From NCBI RefSeq assembly GCF_900113035.1, contig NZ_FONX01000001.1, forward strand, positions 310,001 to 374,000: a stretch of DNA of 64,000 nt. The letters run 5' to 3'. A program made the position numbers and the translations under genes. Numbering within the stretch: the first letter of the stretch is position 1; every line of letters begins with the position of its first letter. Below, in pieces: positions 25,498 to 33,243 of the stretch. The notes below the pieces were generated by a model. It was not told where the DNA came from, ran no database searches, and saw only the letters and a list, made by a program, of their open reading frames with translations. Origin of the DNA: Paracidovorax wautersii (lineage in GTDB: Bacteria; Pseudomonadota; Gammaproteobacteria; Burkholderiales; Burkholderiaceae_C).

Positions 25498-25953
25498 ATG
25501 CATTCCCCCTCCGCCCCCGCAGCACAGCGCCCTCTGTCCACGCTCTCCTTCCACAACCCCGCCGGCCTCTACGACCCGCGCCCCAACGGCTATTCGCATG
25601 TCGCCGTCGCCCGCCTGCCAGCGCGCATCGTCCACATCGCCGGCCAGGGCGGTGAGGATGCCGAGGGCCGGCTGGCCGACGGCTTCGACGCCCAGGTGCG
25701 GCAGGCCCTGGCCAATCTGGCCACCGCCCTGCAAGCGGCGGGCGCCCGCCCGGCCGATGTGGCACGCCTCACCGCGCTGGTGGTGGACCATTCCCAGGCG
25801 CGGCTGCAGGCCTTCTCGCAGGCCCTGCGCGCGCTCTGGGGCGATGCGCCCACGCCGGCCTGCACGCTGATTCCCGTGCCCCGTCTCGCGCTCGATGGCA
25901 TGCTCTTCGAAATCGACGCCACGGCCTACCTGCCGCCCGAAGACGCGCGCTGA
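25498..25953 (+). CDS. RidA/YjgF-family protein lacking the catalytic arginine
   Basis: 151 residues with a RidA-like core from about residue 20 (SFHNPAGLYDP to EIDATAYLP). In E. coli RidA the imine-deaminating Arg105 is in PARSCV; here the aligned segment is PACTLI, so the arginine is replaced by Cys and deaminase activity is not expected. It thus belongs to the non-canonical Rid subfamilies, often linked to other pathways. ATG 25498 lies just 6 bases after the -10 of the SoxR promoter, which suggests a leaderless mRNA. A TTG at 25477 is upstream of the -10 and cannot be used from this promoter. Probably cotranscribed with the MFS gene. Confidence 0.8.
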   Translation: MHSPSAPAAQRPLSTLSFHNPAGLYDPRPNGYSHVAVARLPARIVHIAGQGGEDAEGRLADGFDAQVRQALANLATALQAAGARPADVARLTALVVDHSQARLQAFSQALRALWGDAPTPACTLIPVPRLALDGMLFEIDATAYLPPEDAR

Positions 25954-26003
25954 GCCGCGTGCCCCCGGCCCGCTCTCGACAACGCCTCAACTCCGCCTGC
26001 CCC

Positions 26004-27248
26004 ATGACCAACCAAGCCACACCCACCGCGGGGCCCGCCCCGCTCACCACACCCGTGCTGCTGCTGATGGCATTGGCCTGCGGCCTTTGCGCCGGTGCCA
26101 ACTACTACAACCAGCCGCTGCTGCACTCCATCGCGCAGCACCTGCGGGTGAGCGATTCCACCGCCGCGCTCACCGTGACGCTCGCGCAGGTGTCGTACGC
26201 CTGCGGGCTGCTGCTGCTCGTGCCGCTGGGCGACAAGCTGGAGCGGCGCCGGCTCATCGTCTCGCTGATGGTGCTGGCCTCCGCCGGCCTTTTCCTCAGC
26301 GGCTTCGCGGGCAGCTTCTGGCTGCTGGCCGTGGGCACCGTCATGACGGGGCTCTTCTCCGTGGCCGCGCAGGTGCTGGTGCCGCTGGCCGCCACGCTGG
26401 CCGCGCCCGGGCGCGGCGGGCGCGCCGTGGGCCTGGTGATGAGCGGGCTGCTGATCGGCATCCTGGCCGCCCGCAGCGTGGCCGGGCTGCTGTCGGGCCT
26501 GGGCGGCTGGAACCTCGTCTATCGCGTGGCGGGCGTGGCCACGCTGCTGGTGGCGCTGGCGCTCTGGTTCGTGCTGCCGCCGCTCACGCGCCCGCGCAAT
26601 GCGCCGGGCTACCTGCAGGTGCTGCGCTCGCTGGGCACGCTGGCCGCACGCCACCCGCGCCTGCGCAGCCGGGCGCTGCTGGGCGGGCTCTCGTTCGCCT
26701 CGGTGAGCGCGCTGTTCTCCACCATGGCGCTGATGCTGGGCGGCCCCGCGCACGGCCTGGGCGATGCGCAGATCGGCCTGATCGGGCTGGCCGGCGTGGC
26801 CGGCGCGCTGATGGCCAACGTGGCCGGCCGCATGGCCGACAAGGGCTACGAGCAGTGGACCACGCGCGTGTCGGTGCTGCTGGTGCTGGTGAGCTGGCTG
26901 CCGCTCTGGCTGGGCGGCGGCAGCATCCTGTGGTTCCTGGCCGGCATGCTGCTGATCGACCTGGCGCTGCAGGGCGTGCACATCAGCAACCAGAACGTGA
27001 TCTATGCGCTGGCGCCCGATGCCCGCTCGCGCCTGAACGCGGTGTACATGACCGGCTACTTCACGGGCGCGGCGGCCGGCTCGGCCATCGGCTCGCTGGC
27101 CTGGCAGCACGGCGGCTGGCCGGCCACCTGTGCCGCCGGCGCCGTCATCGCCCTGTGCAACGGCGTCGCCTGCTGGCACGACAGCCGGCTTGCACGGGCG
27201 CAGCCTGCCGCCGCAGCGGCTGCGGCGCAGTCACTATCGAAAGCATAG
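26004..27248 (+). CDS. MFS exporter in the SoxR-controlled unit
   Basis: Major facilitator transporter, 414 residues with 12 hydrophobic segments. The loop 2-3 motif is seen as LLLVPLGDKLERRRLI; N-terminal ANYYNQPLL is shared with the YgaY/NepI-like drug:proton antiporters. ATG 26004 is 50 bases after the RidA-like stop; a further upstream start at 25959 adds 15 unconserved residues. Membership of a SoxR-driven unit suggests export of redox-active compounds, as known for SoxR targets in Pseudomonas; the substrate is inference. Confidence 0.82.
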   Translation: MTNQATPTAGPAPLTTPVLLLMALACGLCAGANYYNQPLLHSIAQHLRVSDSTAALTVTLAQVSYACGLLLLVPLGDKLERRRLIVSLMVLASAGLFLSGFAGSFWLLAVGTVMTGLFSVAAQVLVPLAATLAAPGRGGRAVGLVMSGLLIGILAARSVAGLLSGLGGWNLVYRVAGVATLLVALALWFVLPPLTRPRNAPGYLQVLRSLGTLAARHPRLRSRALLGGLSFASVSALFSTMALMLGGPAHGLGDAQIGLIGLAGVAGALMANVAGRMADKGYEQWTTRVSVLLVLVSWLPLWLGGGSILWFLAGMLLIDLALQGVHISNQNVIYALAPDARSRLNAVYMTGYFTGAAAGSAIGSLAWQHGGWPATCAAGAVIALCNGVACWHDSRLARAQPAAAAAAAQSLSKA

Positions 27249-27401
27249 CTGCCGGCCCAGGCGGAGCGCGCGCGTGACAGCCATTCGGCCTCAATCTGCA
27301 CTGCCGGATCGCGCGTTGTCCGACACGCGCGCCGCGCCCGCCCCGGTGTAATGGCGTCACCACAGCGCCCCCCGGCGCCCATCCACTCAAGGAGGACGCA
27401 C

Positions 27402-27911
27402 ATGAGCACATCCCATCCCACCCAACAAGGCACGATCCAGGGCGAAGTCACCTACCGCGAAGGCGACGGCATGCCGATGCCCATCCCGCAGGGCCCGGTC
27501 GAGCTGGTCCACTCGCACGACAGCGTCACGCTGAGCTGGACGGCCGACAACAACGCCGCAGGCGTGGCCGCCATGCCGCGCGACGAGTTCGACCGCTTTG
27601 CCCGCGAAGGCAAGATCCAGGTCGAAGGCGAGCCTGTCGAGGCACCGGAAGCGCCCGAGCCGCCGCAGGCCGAAGCCTCCGCGAGCGATGCGGCCCCGGC
27701 CGCCCCGGCTGAACAGCAAGCCCAGGCACAGGCACAGCCGCAAGCGCAGCAGCAGCAACAGCAGTCGGCGGCAAGCGCTGACGGCAGCCAGCCCGTGCCC
27801 GACCCGGAAACCTCGCAGGACGGCCATGCCGTCGAGCACGACTACGCCGAAGCCGCCGAGGCCAATGGCGGCGATGCGGCCGACGCGCAACCGCGTGACC
27901 GGGCGGCCTGA
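27402..27911 (+). CDS. Unknown acidic protein with Gln/Ala-rich tail
   Basis: 169 residues, strong AAGGAGG ribosome site (27389-27395) before ATG 27402. Residues 1-75 look folded (GEVTYREGDGMPMPIPQGPVE, then VTLSWTADNN and PRDEFDRFAREGKIQVEG). Residues 75-169 are low complexity: Pro/Glu/Ala, then a Gln/Ala run with seven consecutive Gln, then an acidic Asp/Glu/Ala end. No signal peptide or membrane segment. Family not recognised. Codon use matches neighbours. A GCGGGGCC / GGCCCCGC hairpin (27984-28004) follows. Confidence 0.6.
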   Translation: MSTSHPTQQGTIQGEVTYREGDGMPMPIPQGPVELVHSHDSVTLSWTADNNAAGVAAMPRDEFDRFAREGKIQVEGEPVEAPEAPEPPQAEASASDAAPAAPAEQQAQAQAQPQAQQQQQQSAASADGSQPVPDPETSQDGHAVEHDYAEAAEANGGDAADAQPRDRAA

Positions 27912-27983
27912 CCCTCAGCGACCCCAGCGAGCGAAGGAGTGAGCGCCGCCGGCCCCATCGCCCCGTGCGCCCTCCCCTCACCT

Positions 27984-28004
27984 GCGGGGCCTTCGTGGCC
28001 CCGC
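27984..28004. terminator. Hairpin between the two unknown genes
   Basis: Perfect 8-bp stem GCGGGGCC / GGCCCCGC with loop TTCGT. No U-run follows. The rest of 27912-28082 shows nothing else. Confidence 0.35.
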
Positions 28005-28082
28005 CGTCACATCGGGCGGCACCCGCGCCGCCCTGCAGCCGCCCCGCCCACGCGCAGCCCATGGCACAGTGATGCCCGCTGC

Positions 28083-30038
28083 ATGAACACCCCTCTCACG
28101 CCCCCCTCAACACCCGTGGCCGACGCGCCCCCGCGCAGCCCGCTGCCCGGCCTGCCCGCGCTGCCCGCCGACGGCACCCCGCTCGACGCGGCCAGCCTGC
28201 ACCAGCTGCTGCGCGCCGCCCTGCCCGACAAGAGCCAGCACAAGGCGCAAGGCTGGTTCGGCGACACCGACTTCCTGCTGACCCGCACCCACGTGGACGA
28301 GGACGGCGACACCTACCACGACGGCCTCTTCCTCACCGTCTGGCAGCAGTGGGATTTCTGGGTCGCCGACGCGCCGCCGCCCACCCATGCCAGCGTGCTA
28401 CGCGCCGTGGCCGCCCACGCCAGCGGCTGGCTGCTGCGCCGGCCCGCGGCCCGGGGCGGCTTCACCCAGCTCTACCGCCGCCATGGCGCAGACACGGGCG
28501 GCGACGCCCACTGGCGCCCGCTGCCCGAGGGCCCCGGTACCGACGGCGACGAATCTGCCGCCCTCGCCGCCTGCCAGCAGGCCTGGCAGGGCCTGCTCGG
28601 CTACTGGCGCAAGGCGCTGGCCCAGCGGCAGCTGCGCTATCCGCTGCGCGATCGGCTGATCTCCGAATGGACGGCCGAGCGCATCGAGCTGCTGGCCCTG
28701 CTGCCCCGCTTCGCGCAGCAGGCAAAGGGCGGGCGCTGGGCGGCGCTGCAGGGCCAGTGGCAAGGGCCGCTCTGGATCGGCACCCGCCCGCCCCAGCCCC
28801 CCGCCGCGCCCGGCCTGCGGCGCCTGGGCCCGCAGGAAGGCGCGGCCTTGCGCCTGGGCTGGCGCACCTCCGCAGGCACGGCCAGCGGCGGCGATCCGGC
28901 GAATGCGGGCGACAGCGACGATGGCGACCACGAGGAATCCGTCGCCTGCTATCAGCTGGAGGTCGCAGCCGGCCGCGAGCCGACGCACGCCGGCTCGGAC
29001 GCCAGGCTGCGCATCACCTACGCCCAGCGCTGGACCGATGCCCGCGAGCCCCTGCCGCCCGAGGCGGTCGATCACACCGAACACCTGCTGCAGCTGCTGG
29101 CCCAGGCCGAGACGCATCTGCAGCGCACCCATGCGCCCGGCACTGGCGACGACGGCCTGGGCCGCGAGCCGAATGCCGATGCCGATGCCGATGCCGATGC
29201 CGATGCAGCCCCATGGTCCCACGCCCTGCAATGGCTGGCGCACGACCATCCTCTTCCATCACCCGAGGAAGAAGAGGCCCACCTCGCCCCGGCGCCGCCC
29301 CACGCCCCCTGGCTGGCCCTGTCGCACGCCTGGCAGACGGCAGGCCGCGCCCGGGCCGCACGGCAGCGCCGCGGCCTGCCGGCAGGCGCAGACCCGCGCG
29401 CGCTGCATGCGGAGCGGGTGCTGGCCCTGGCCCGCATGATCGGCACCGCAGGCGATGGCGATGGCGACATGGCCGCCAGCTTTCACCGGCGCTTCGCCTA
29501 TGCGCCCGGCTGCTATGCGGAGCAGGCCGCCACGCGCGGCCGGCGCGTAGGGCCGGTGGTGTGGCTGCCGGGCGCGGGCGGGCTCATCGCCGCCGGTGTG
29601 GCGGCAGCTGCCGGCACGGCGGATCTCCAGTGGATGGGGTTCGATCTGCAAGGCACGGCCCGCCGCGTGCCGCTGTCGCCCGCGCAGATCGAGGCCGCCG
29701 AGGCGATGGCCGCCGCCACGGAAGATGGCGCAGATGGTCCGGTGCAGGCCTGCGGCCCCGGATGGATGGTGTCCGGCGACGCGCACGGCATGCTGCAGGC
29801 GCGAGACGAAGCGGCCGGCCGGCCGCTCTGGCAGCACCGCGTGTCCACCACGGCAGTCACCGGGCTGGCCGTGTCGCCCGACGGGCGCACCGTGGTGGCC
29901 GGCACCGCCGGGGGCGAGCTGGCCGTGCTGCGCAAATCCGGCGGCCCCGATCCGTTCGCGGAAGGCGATTCGCGCTATGTGGAAGCGGTGCGCTGGCTGT
30001 TCTGGAACGGCGAGTCGGAGGCGGGAATCCGGTGGTGA
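28083..30038 (+). CDS. Unknown 651-residue protein with WD40-like C-terminus
   Basis: 651 residues from ATG 28083, no signal peptide or membrane segment. The N-terminal third has GWFGDTDFLLTRTHVDEDGD and VWQQWDFWVADAPP, which I do not recognise. The middle is rich in Asp/Gly/Ala and contains (Ala-Asp)5 encoded by a GCCGAT hexamer repeat. Near the C-terminus VTGLAVSPDGRTVVAGTAGG followed by ELAVLRKSGG reads like a single WD40/PQQ-type blade, too few for a propeller. Function unknown; it may be lineage-specific. No good ribosome site was seen. Confidence 0.55.
   Translation: MNTPLTPPSTPVADAPPRSPLPGLPALPADGTPLDAASLHQLLRAALPDKSQHKAQGWFGDTDFLLTRTHVDEDGDTYHDGLFLTVWQQWDFWVADAPPPTHASVLRAVAAHASGWLLRRPAARGGFTQLYRRHGADTGGDAHWRPLPEGPGTDGDESAALAACQQAWQGLLGYWRKALAQRQLRYPLRDRLISEWTAERIELLALLPRFAQQAKGGRWAALQGQWQGPLWIGTRPPQPPAAPGLRRLGPQEGAALRLGWRTSAGTASGGDPANAGDSDDGDHEESVACYQLEVAAGREPTHAGSDARLRITYAQRWTDAREPLPPEAVDHTEHLLQLLAQAETHLQRTHAPGTGDDGLGREPNADADADADADAAPWSHALQWLAHDHPLPSPEEEEAHLAPAPPHAPWLALSHAWQTAGRARAARQRRGLPAGADPRALHAERVLALARMIGTAGDGDGDMAASFHRRFAYAPGCYAEQAATRGRRVGPVVWLPGAGGLIAAGVAAAAGTADLQWMGFDLQGTARRVPLSPAQIEAAEAMAAATEDGADGPVQACGPGWMVSGDAHGMLQARDEAAGRPLWQHRVSTTAVTGLAVSPDGRTVVAGTAGGELAVLRKSGGPDPFAEGDSRYVEAVRWLFWNGESEAGIRW
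29175..29204 (+). repeat. GCCGAT hexamer tandem repeat, five copies
   Basis: Five perfect tandem GCCGAT units inside the unknown gene, encoding alternating Ala-Asp. A six-base unit keeps the frame on slippage, so copy number could vary among strains without disrupting the protein. Confidence 0.8.
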
Positions 30039-30124
30039 CCGAAAAAAGCCGCTCCGCCATGCGGGCCGCAGCGCGCCTGCCCGGGCCTGCGGCCGGGAGC
30101 CATGGCGCTAGCCGGCAGCGCCTC

Positions 30125-31045
30125 TCAGCGCCCCTTGCGCGCCGCCTTCTTCGCGGCCCGCTCGGCTTCCTTCACCTCGGCGGCGGCGCGCCATACCTCG
30201 AACTCGGCCGGCGTCTCCAGCGTCACGCGGCCCAGCACCGCGCTGCGCAGGTCGGTCATCACCAGTTCGGCCCCCTTTTGCAGGTTGACCCGCCCGCCGG
30301 ACATCACCGCGCCGCGCTTGCGGGCGATGGCTTCCAGCAGTTCCTCGTCGTGCAGGGCGGCGATGGCTTCGTCGCTCAGGCCCAGGCGGTAGCGCGCCTC
30401 CAGCAGGCCCGCGTAGTGCCGCTTGAGGTAGGCGAGCAGCTCCAGCGCCACCTCTTCCTCGTCGTAGGCATTGCGGCCCACGGCGCCGCTGGCGGCGAGC
30501 TTGTAGCCGCTTTCCTCGATGGTGATGCGCGGCCAGAGCATGCCGGGCGTGTCCCACAGGTAGAAGTCGTCGGCCAGCGTGATGCGCTGCTCCAGCTTGG
30601 TGATGCCGGCCTCGTCGCCGGTCTTGGCCTGGCGCTTGTCGCTCAGCGTGTTGATGAGTGTGGACTTGCCCACGTTCGGAATGCCGCAGATCAGCACCCG
30701 CATGGGCTTGGCCATGCCGCCGCGCTGGGGCGCGAGCTGGTGGCAGGCCTCGATCAGCCGGCGCGCGGGCGCGGGCTCGGAGGCATCGAGCCCGATGGCG
30801 CGGGTTTCGGCGCGGGCGTTGTACCAGTCCAGCCAGAGCGGCGTGCGGGCCGGGTCGGCCACGTCCTGCTTGTTGAGCACTTTCACCGAGGGCTTGTGGC
30901 CCGTCAGCTCGGCCAGCAGCGGGTTGGCGCTGGAGCCGGGCAGGCGCGCGTCCAGCAGCTCGATCACCACGTCGATGTCCTTGATGCGCTCGGCGATCGC
31001 CTTGCGGGTGGAGTGCATGTGACCGGGGAACCACTGGATGGCCAT
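30125..31045 (-). CDS. ylqF: Ribosome biogenesis GTPase YlqF/RbgA
   Basis: Circularly permuted GTPase that assists 50S subunit maturation. 306 residues from ATG 31045, where the conserved start MAIQWFPGHMHSTRKAI begins. The permuted order is visible: G4 NKQD first, then G1 GIPNVGKST, then G3 DTPG. The C-terminal end is Lys/Arg-rich. Upstream in-frame codons to 31228 add no conserved residues. Divergent from a small membrane protein gene. Confidence 0.93.
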   Translation of the reverse strand: MAIQWFPGHMHSTRKAIAERIKDIDVVIELLDARLPGSSANPLLAELTGHKPSVKVLNKQDVADPARTPLWLDWYNARAETRAIGLDASEPAPARRLIEACHQLAPQRGGMAKPMRVLICGIPNVGKSTLINTLSDKRQAKTGDEAGITKLEQRITLADDFYLWDTPGMLWPRITIEESGYKLAASGAVGRNAYDEEEVALELLAYLKRHYAGLLEARYRLGLSDEAIAALHDEELLEAIARKRGAVMSGGRVNLQKGAELVMTDLRSAVLGRVTLETPAEFEVWRAAAEVKEAERAAKKAARKGR

Positions 31046-31072
31046 GGGCTTTTTCTTTCGCGTTCTGGGGAG

Positions 31073-31089
31073 CTTGTCGGGGCGACAAG
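31073..31089. promoter_or_regulatory. Palindromic operator candidate next to a GATAAT box
   Basis: CTTGTCGGGGCGACAAG: perfect 7-bp arms around GGG, touching GATAAT at 31090-31095, which would serve as -10 of the small membrane protein gene. Regulator unknown. Only 27 bases separate it from the ylqF start, so it could affect both genes. Confidence 0.4.
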
Positions 31090-31133
31090 GATAATCGCGG
31101 CCTGGCCTTTCCCCCACGAACCGATTGCCCCTC

Positions 31134-31379
31134 ATGCCCCTGCCCTCGCCTCCCGTCCACCGCCCCAGCAAGAAGGCCGAAGCCGAATTGCTGTTCAAGG
31201 GGGTGACCTGCGCGCTCATCGGGCTCATCGTGCTGCTGGCGCCCTACGTGGCCAAGTCGTCCAGCGTGGGCGACATGATGCGCCAGGCCTATCTGGTGGG
31301 CTGGTTCGCCCTGGTGCTGGGCATCGCCTTCCTCGTGCGCTACGCCCTGCGGCGCTACGGCGGCCGCCGGCGCTATTGA
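31134..31379 (+). CDS. Small two-helix inner-membrane protein
   Basis: 81 residues from ATG 31134 (a TTG three codons upstream is possible). Two hydrophobic segments, GVTCALIGLIVLLAPYV and LVGWFALVLGIAFLVRYAL, separated by a short polar loop, with an Arg-rich C-terminus RRYGGRRRY. Family name not recognised. It is divergent from ylqF, 14 bases upstream of the next gene, so probably cotranscribed with it. Confidence 0.7.
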   Translation: MPLPSPPVHRPSKKAEAELLFKGVTCALIGLIVLLAPYVAKSSSVGDMMRQAYLVGWFALVLGIAFLVRYALRRYGGRRRY

Positions 31380-31393
31380 TACCGGTACCCCCT

Positions 31394-31729
31394 ATGCCCA
31401 TGGCGCCGCCCCCCACGGCCGCACCCGCCGCCCCGCACGCCGGAGCGGTGCCATCGGGCGACACGCTCTCGCGCACGCGCGGCCGCTTCGCGCTGCTGCG
31501 CCAGCACCTGGCCGGCCGCGGCCTCGCGCTGCGCGAACCTCCGCCGGAGCCCACCACCTGCTGCGGCCGTGGCTGCAACGGCTGCGTGTGGGATGGCTTC
31601 TACGCCGCAGCCGAGTGGTGGTGCGAAGACGCCGAAGACCTGCTGGCCGCGCCGCAGCCTGAACCCGGCGCTGCCATCCGTCCGCAGCCGCCCGAAGGCG
31701 CTGCACCGCCCCGAGCCGCGCCGGTGTAA
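31394..31729 (+). CDS. Oxidoreductase-like domain protein
   Basis: 111 residues. The central segment EPTTCCGRGCNGCVWDGFY with four cysteines, followed by AEWWCEDAEDL, matches the short oxidoreductase-like N-terminal domain (CCGSGCxxCVWD type) seen in small bacterial and some eukaryotic proteins. The biochemical role of this domain is not established. Ends are Pro/Ala-rich. Start ATG 31394; a second ATG is two codons on. Confidence 0.75.
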   Translation: MPMAPPPTAAPAAPHAGAVPSGDTLSRTRGRFALLRQHLAGRGLALREPPPEPTTCCGRGCNGCVWDGFYAAAEWWCEDAEDLLAAPQPEPGAAIRPQPPEGAAPPRAAPV

Positions 31730-31801
31730 GCCCATAGCCTGCCCCCTCATTCACACCCCATCTTCTCCACCATCGCCCCGCCTCATCCATCCAGTCCCTC
31801 T

Positions 31802-33079
31802 ATGCTGATTCCTGAGGCTCGTTCATCCCAACCGGCAGCCCCTGGCGTTGCAGCGGCTGCGCACACCGCCGACACGCTGGGCCAGGCGCGTGCTATCCAG
31901 CTCAGCCCCCAGCGGCTGATGGCCGTGCGCGCCACCGGCCTGCTCGACTCGTCCGCCGAGGCCGGCTTCGACGGGCTGACCGCCACCGCGGCCCGGCTGC
32001 TCCATGCCGCGGCCTGCTTCATCTCCATCGTCGATGAACATCGGGACTTCTACAAAAGCCAGTGCGGCTTCCCCGACGGGCTGGCGCAGGTCCGGCAGAT
32101 GGAAGGCCTCACCTTCTGCCATTTCACGCTCGACCGCAGCGATGCGCTGGTGATCGAGGACACGCACGCCACGCCGATCTGGGCCAGCGTGCCGACGGTG
32201 CAGCGCCTGGGCGTGCGCGCCTACGTGGGCGTGCCGCTCAAGTCAGAAGGCCAGAACATCGGCAGCTTCTGCGTGATCGACGTCAAGCCCCGCGCCTGGA
32301 CGGCCGACGAGCTCGAGACCATCCGCCAGCTGGCCGTTTCCGCCGCGCGCGAGCTGGACCTGCGCGCCGCGCTCACGGCCGCGCAGCGCGCCGCGGAGAG
32401 CGCGCGCAGCCAGGCCCTGGCGCGCGAGCAGGTGCTGGCCGTGGTGGCGCATGACCTGCGCACGCCGCTGCAGGTGCTGCAGCTGAGCACGCGGCTGCTG
32501 CAGCGCAGCGGCGCGGCGGCCCAGCAGCAGCAACCCACCCTGCAGCGCATGCAGGCCGCCATCGACGTGATGGCCACCATGGTCGATGGCCTGCTCAAGC
32601 CCAGCGAGGCCGCGCCCGCGATGCAGCCGATCCCGCTGGAGACGCTCACGCGAGACGCCGTCCACATGATGGCGCCCCTGGCCGAAAAGAGCCGCATCAC
32701 GCTGCAGCTGCAGGCGCTTCCCGATGCCGTGGTGCGCGTGGACTACGGGCAACTCGTGCGCGTGCTGGGCAACCTCATCGGCAATTCGCTCAAGTACTCG
32801 CCGGAAGGCAGCGTGGTGAGCGTGAGCGGCACGCGCACCGGCGGGCACGGCATGGTCGATATCGTGGTCAGCGACAACGGCGTCGGCATGAATCCGCAGG
32901 AGGTGGCGCAGGCCTTCAACGCTGGCTGGCAGAGCGATGCGGCCCGCGCGCGCAACGACGGCGTGGGCCTGGGCCTGGCCATCGTCAAATCCCTGGTCGA
33001 GGCCAACCAGGGCTATGTGCGCATCGAAAGCCGCGAAGGCGCGGGCACTTCGGTCACCGTCACGCTGCCCTGCGAGTGA
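31802..33079 (+). CDS. Cytosolic GAF-domain sensor histidine kinase
   Basis: 425 residues, no membrane segments. GAF domain at about 50-190 (VRATGLLDSSAEAGFDGLT, then GVPLKSEGQNIGSFCVID), coiled coil at about 190-215, DHp H-box AVVAHDLRTPLQVLQLS with phospho-His near residue 220, and HATPase boxes NLIGNSLKYSPEG, DNGVGM and GVGLGLAIVKSLVEANQG. No response regulator is adjacent, so its partner is elsewhere. The ligand of the GAF domain is unknown; conserved FCHFTL and the cysteine suggest small-molecule or redox sensing, but that is a guess. Confidence 0.88.
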   Translation: MLIPEARSSQPAAPGVAAAAHTADTLGQARAIQLSPQRLMAVRATGLLDSSAEAGFDGLTATAARLLHAAACFISIVDEHRDFYKSQCGFPDGLAQVRQMEGLTFCHFTLDRSDALVIEDTHATPIWASVPTVQRLGVRAYVGVPLKSEGQNIGSFCVIDVKPRAWTADELETIRQLAVSAARELDLRAALTAAQRAAESARSQALAREQVLAVVAHDLRTPLQVLQLSTRLLQRSGAAAQQQQPTLQRMQAAIDVMATMVDGLLKPSEAAPAMQPIPLETLTRDAVHMMAPLAEKSRITLQLQALPDAVVRVDYGQLVRVLGNLIGNSLKYSPEGSVVSVSGTRTGGHGMVDIVVSDNGVGMNPQEVAQAFNAGWQSDAARARNDGVGLGLAIVKSLVEANQGYVRIESREGAGTSVTVTLPCE

Positions 33080-33243
33080 AGCCAGGGGCGGCGTTGAATG
33101 GCCGCACCGGCCATCGCCTCTCGCCTATGGCCTCTGGAATGCACGGCCGCCACGAGCAGCCACAGACACCAGCGAAGCGGCTCCGGCGAGGTGCCGCGTC
33201 GCAGGCAGCACGGGTCGCCAGCAGGGTCTTGTGAGCCGCAGCT

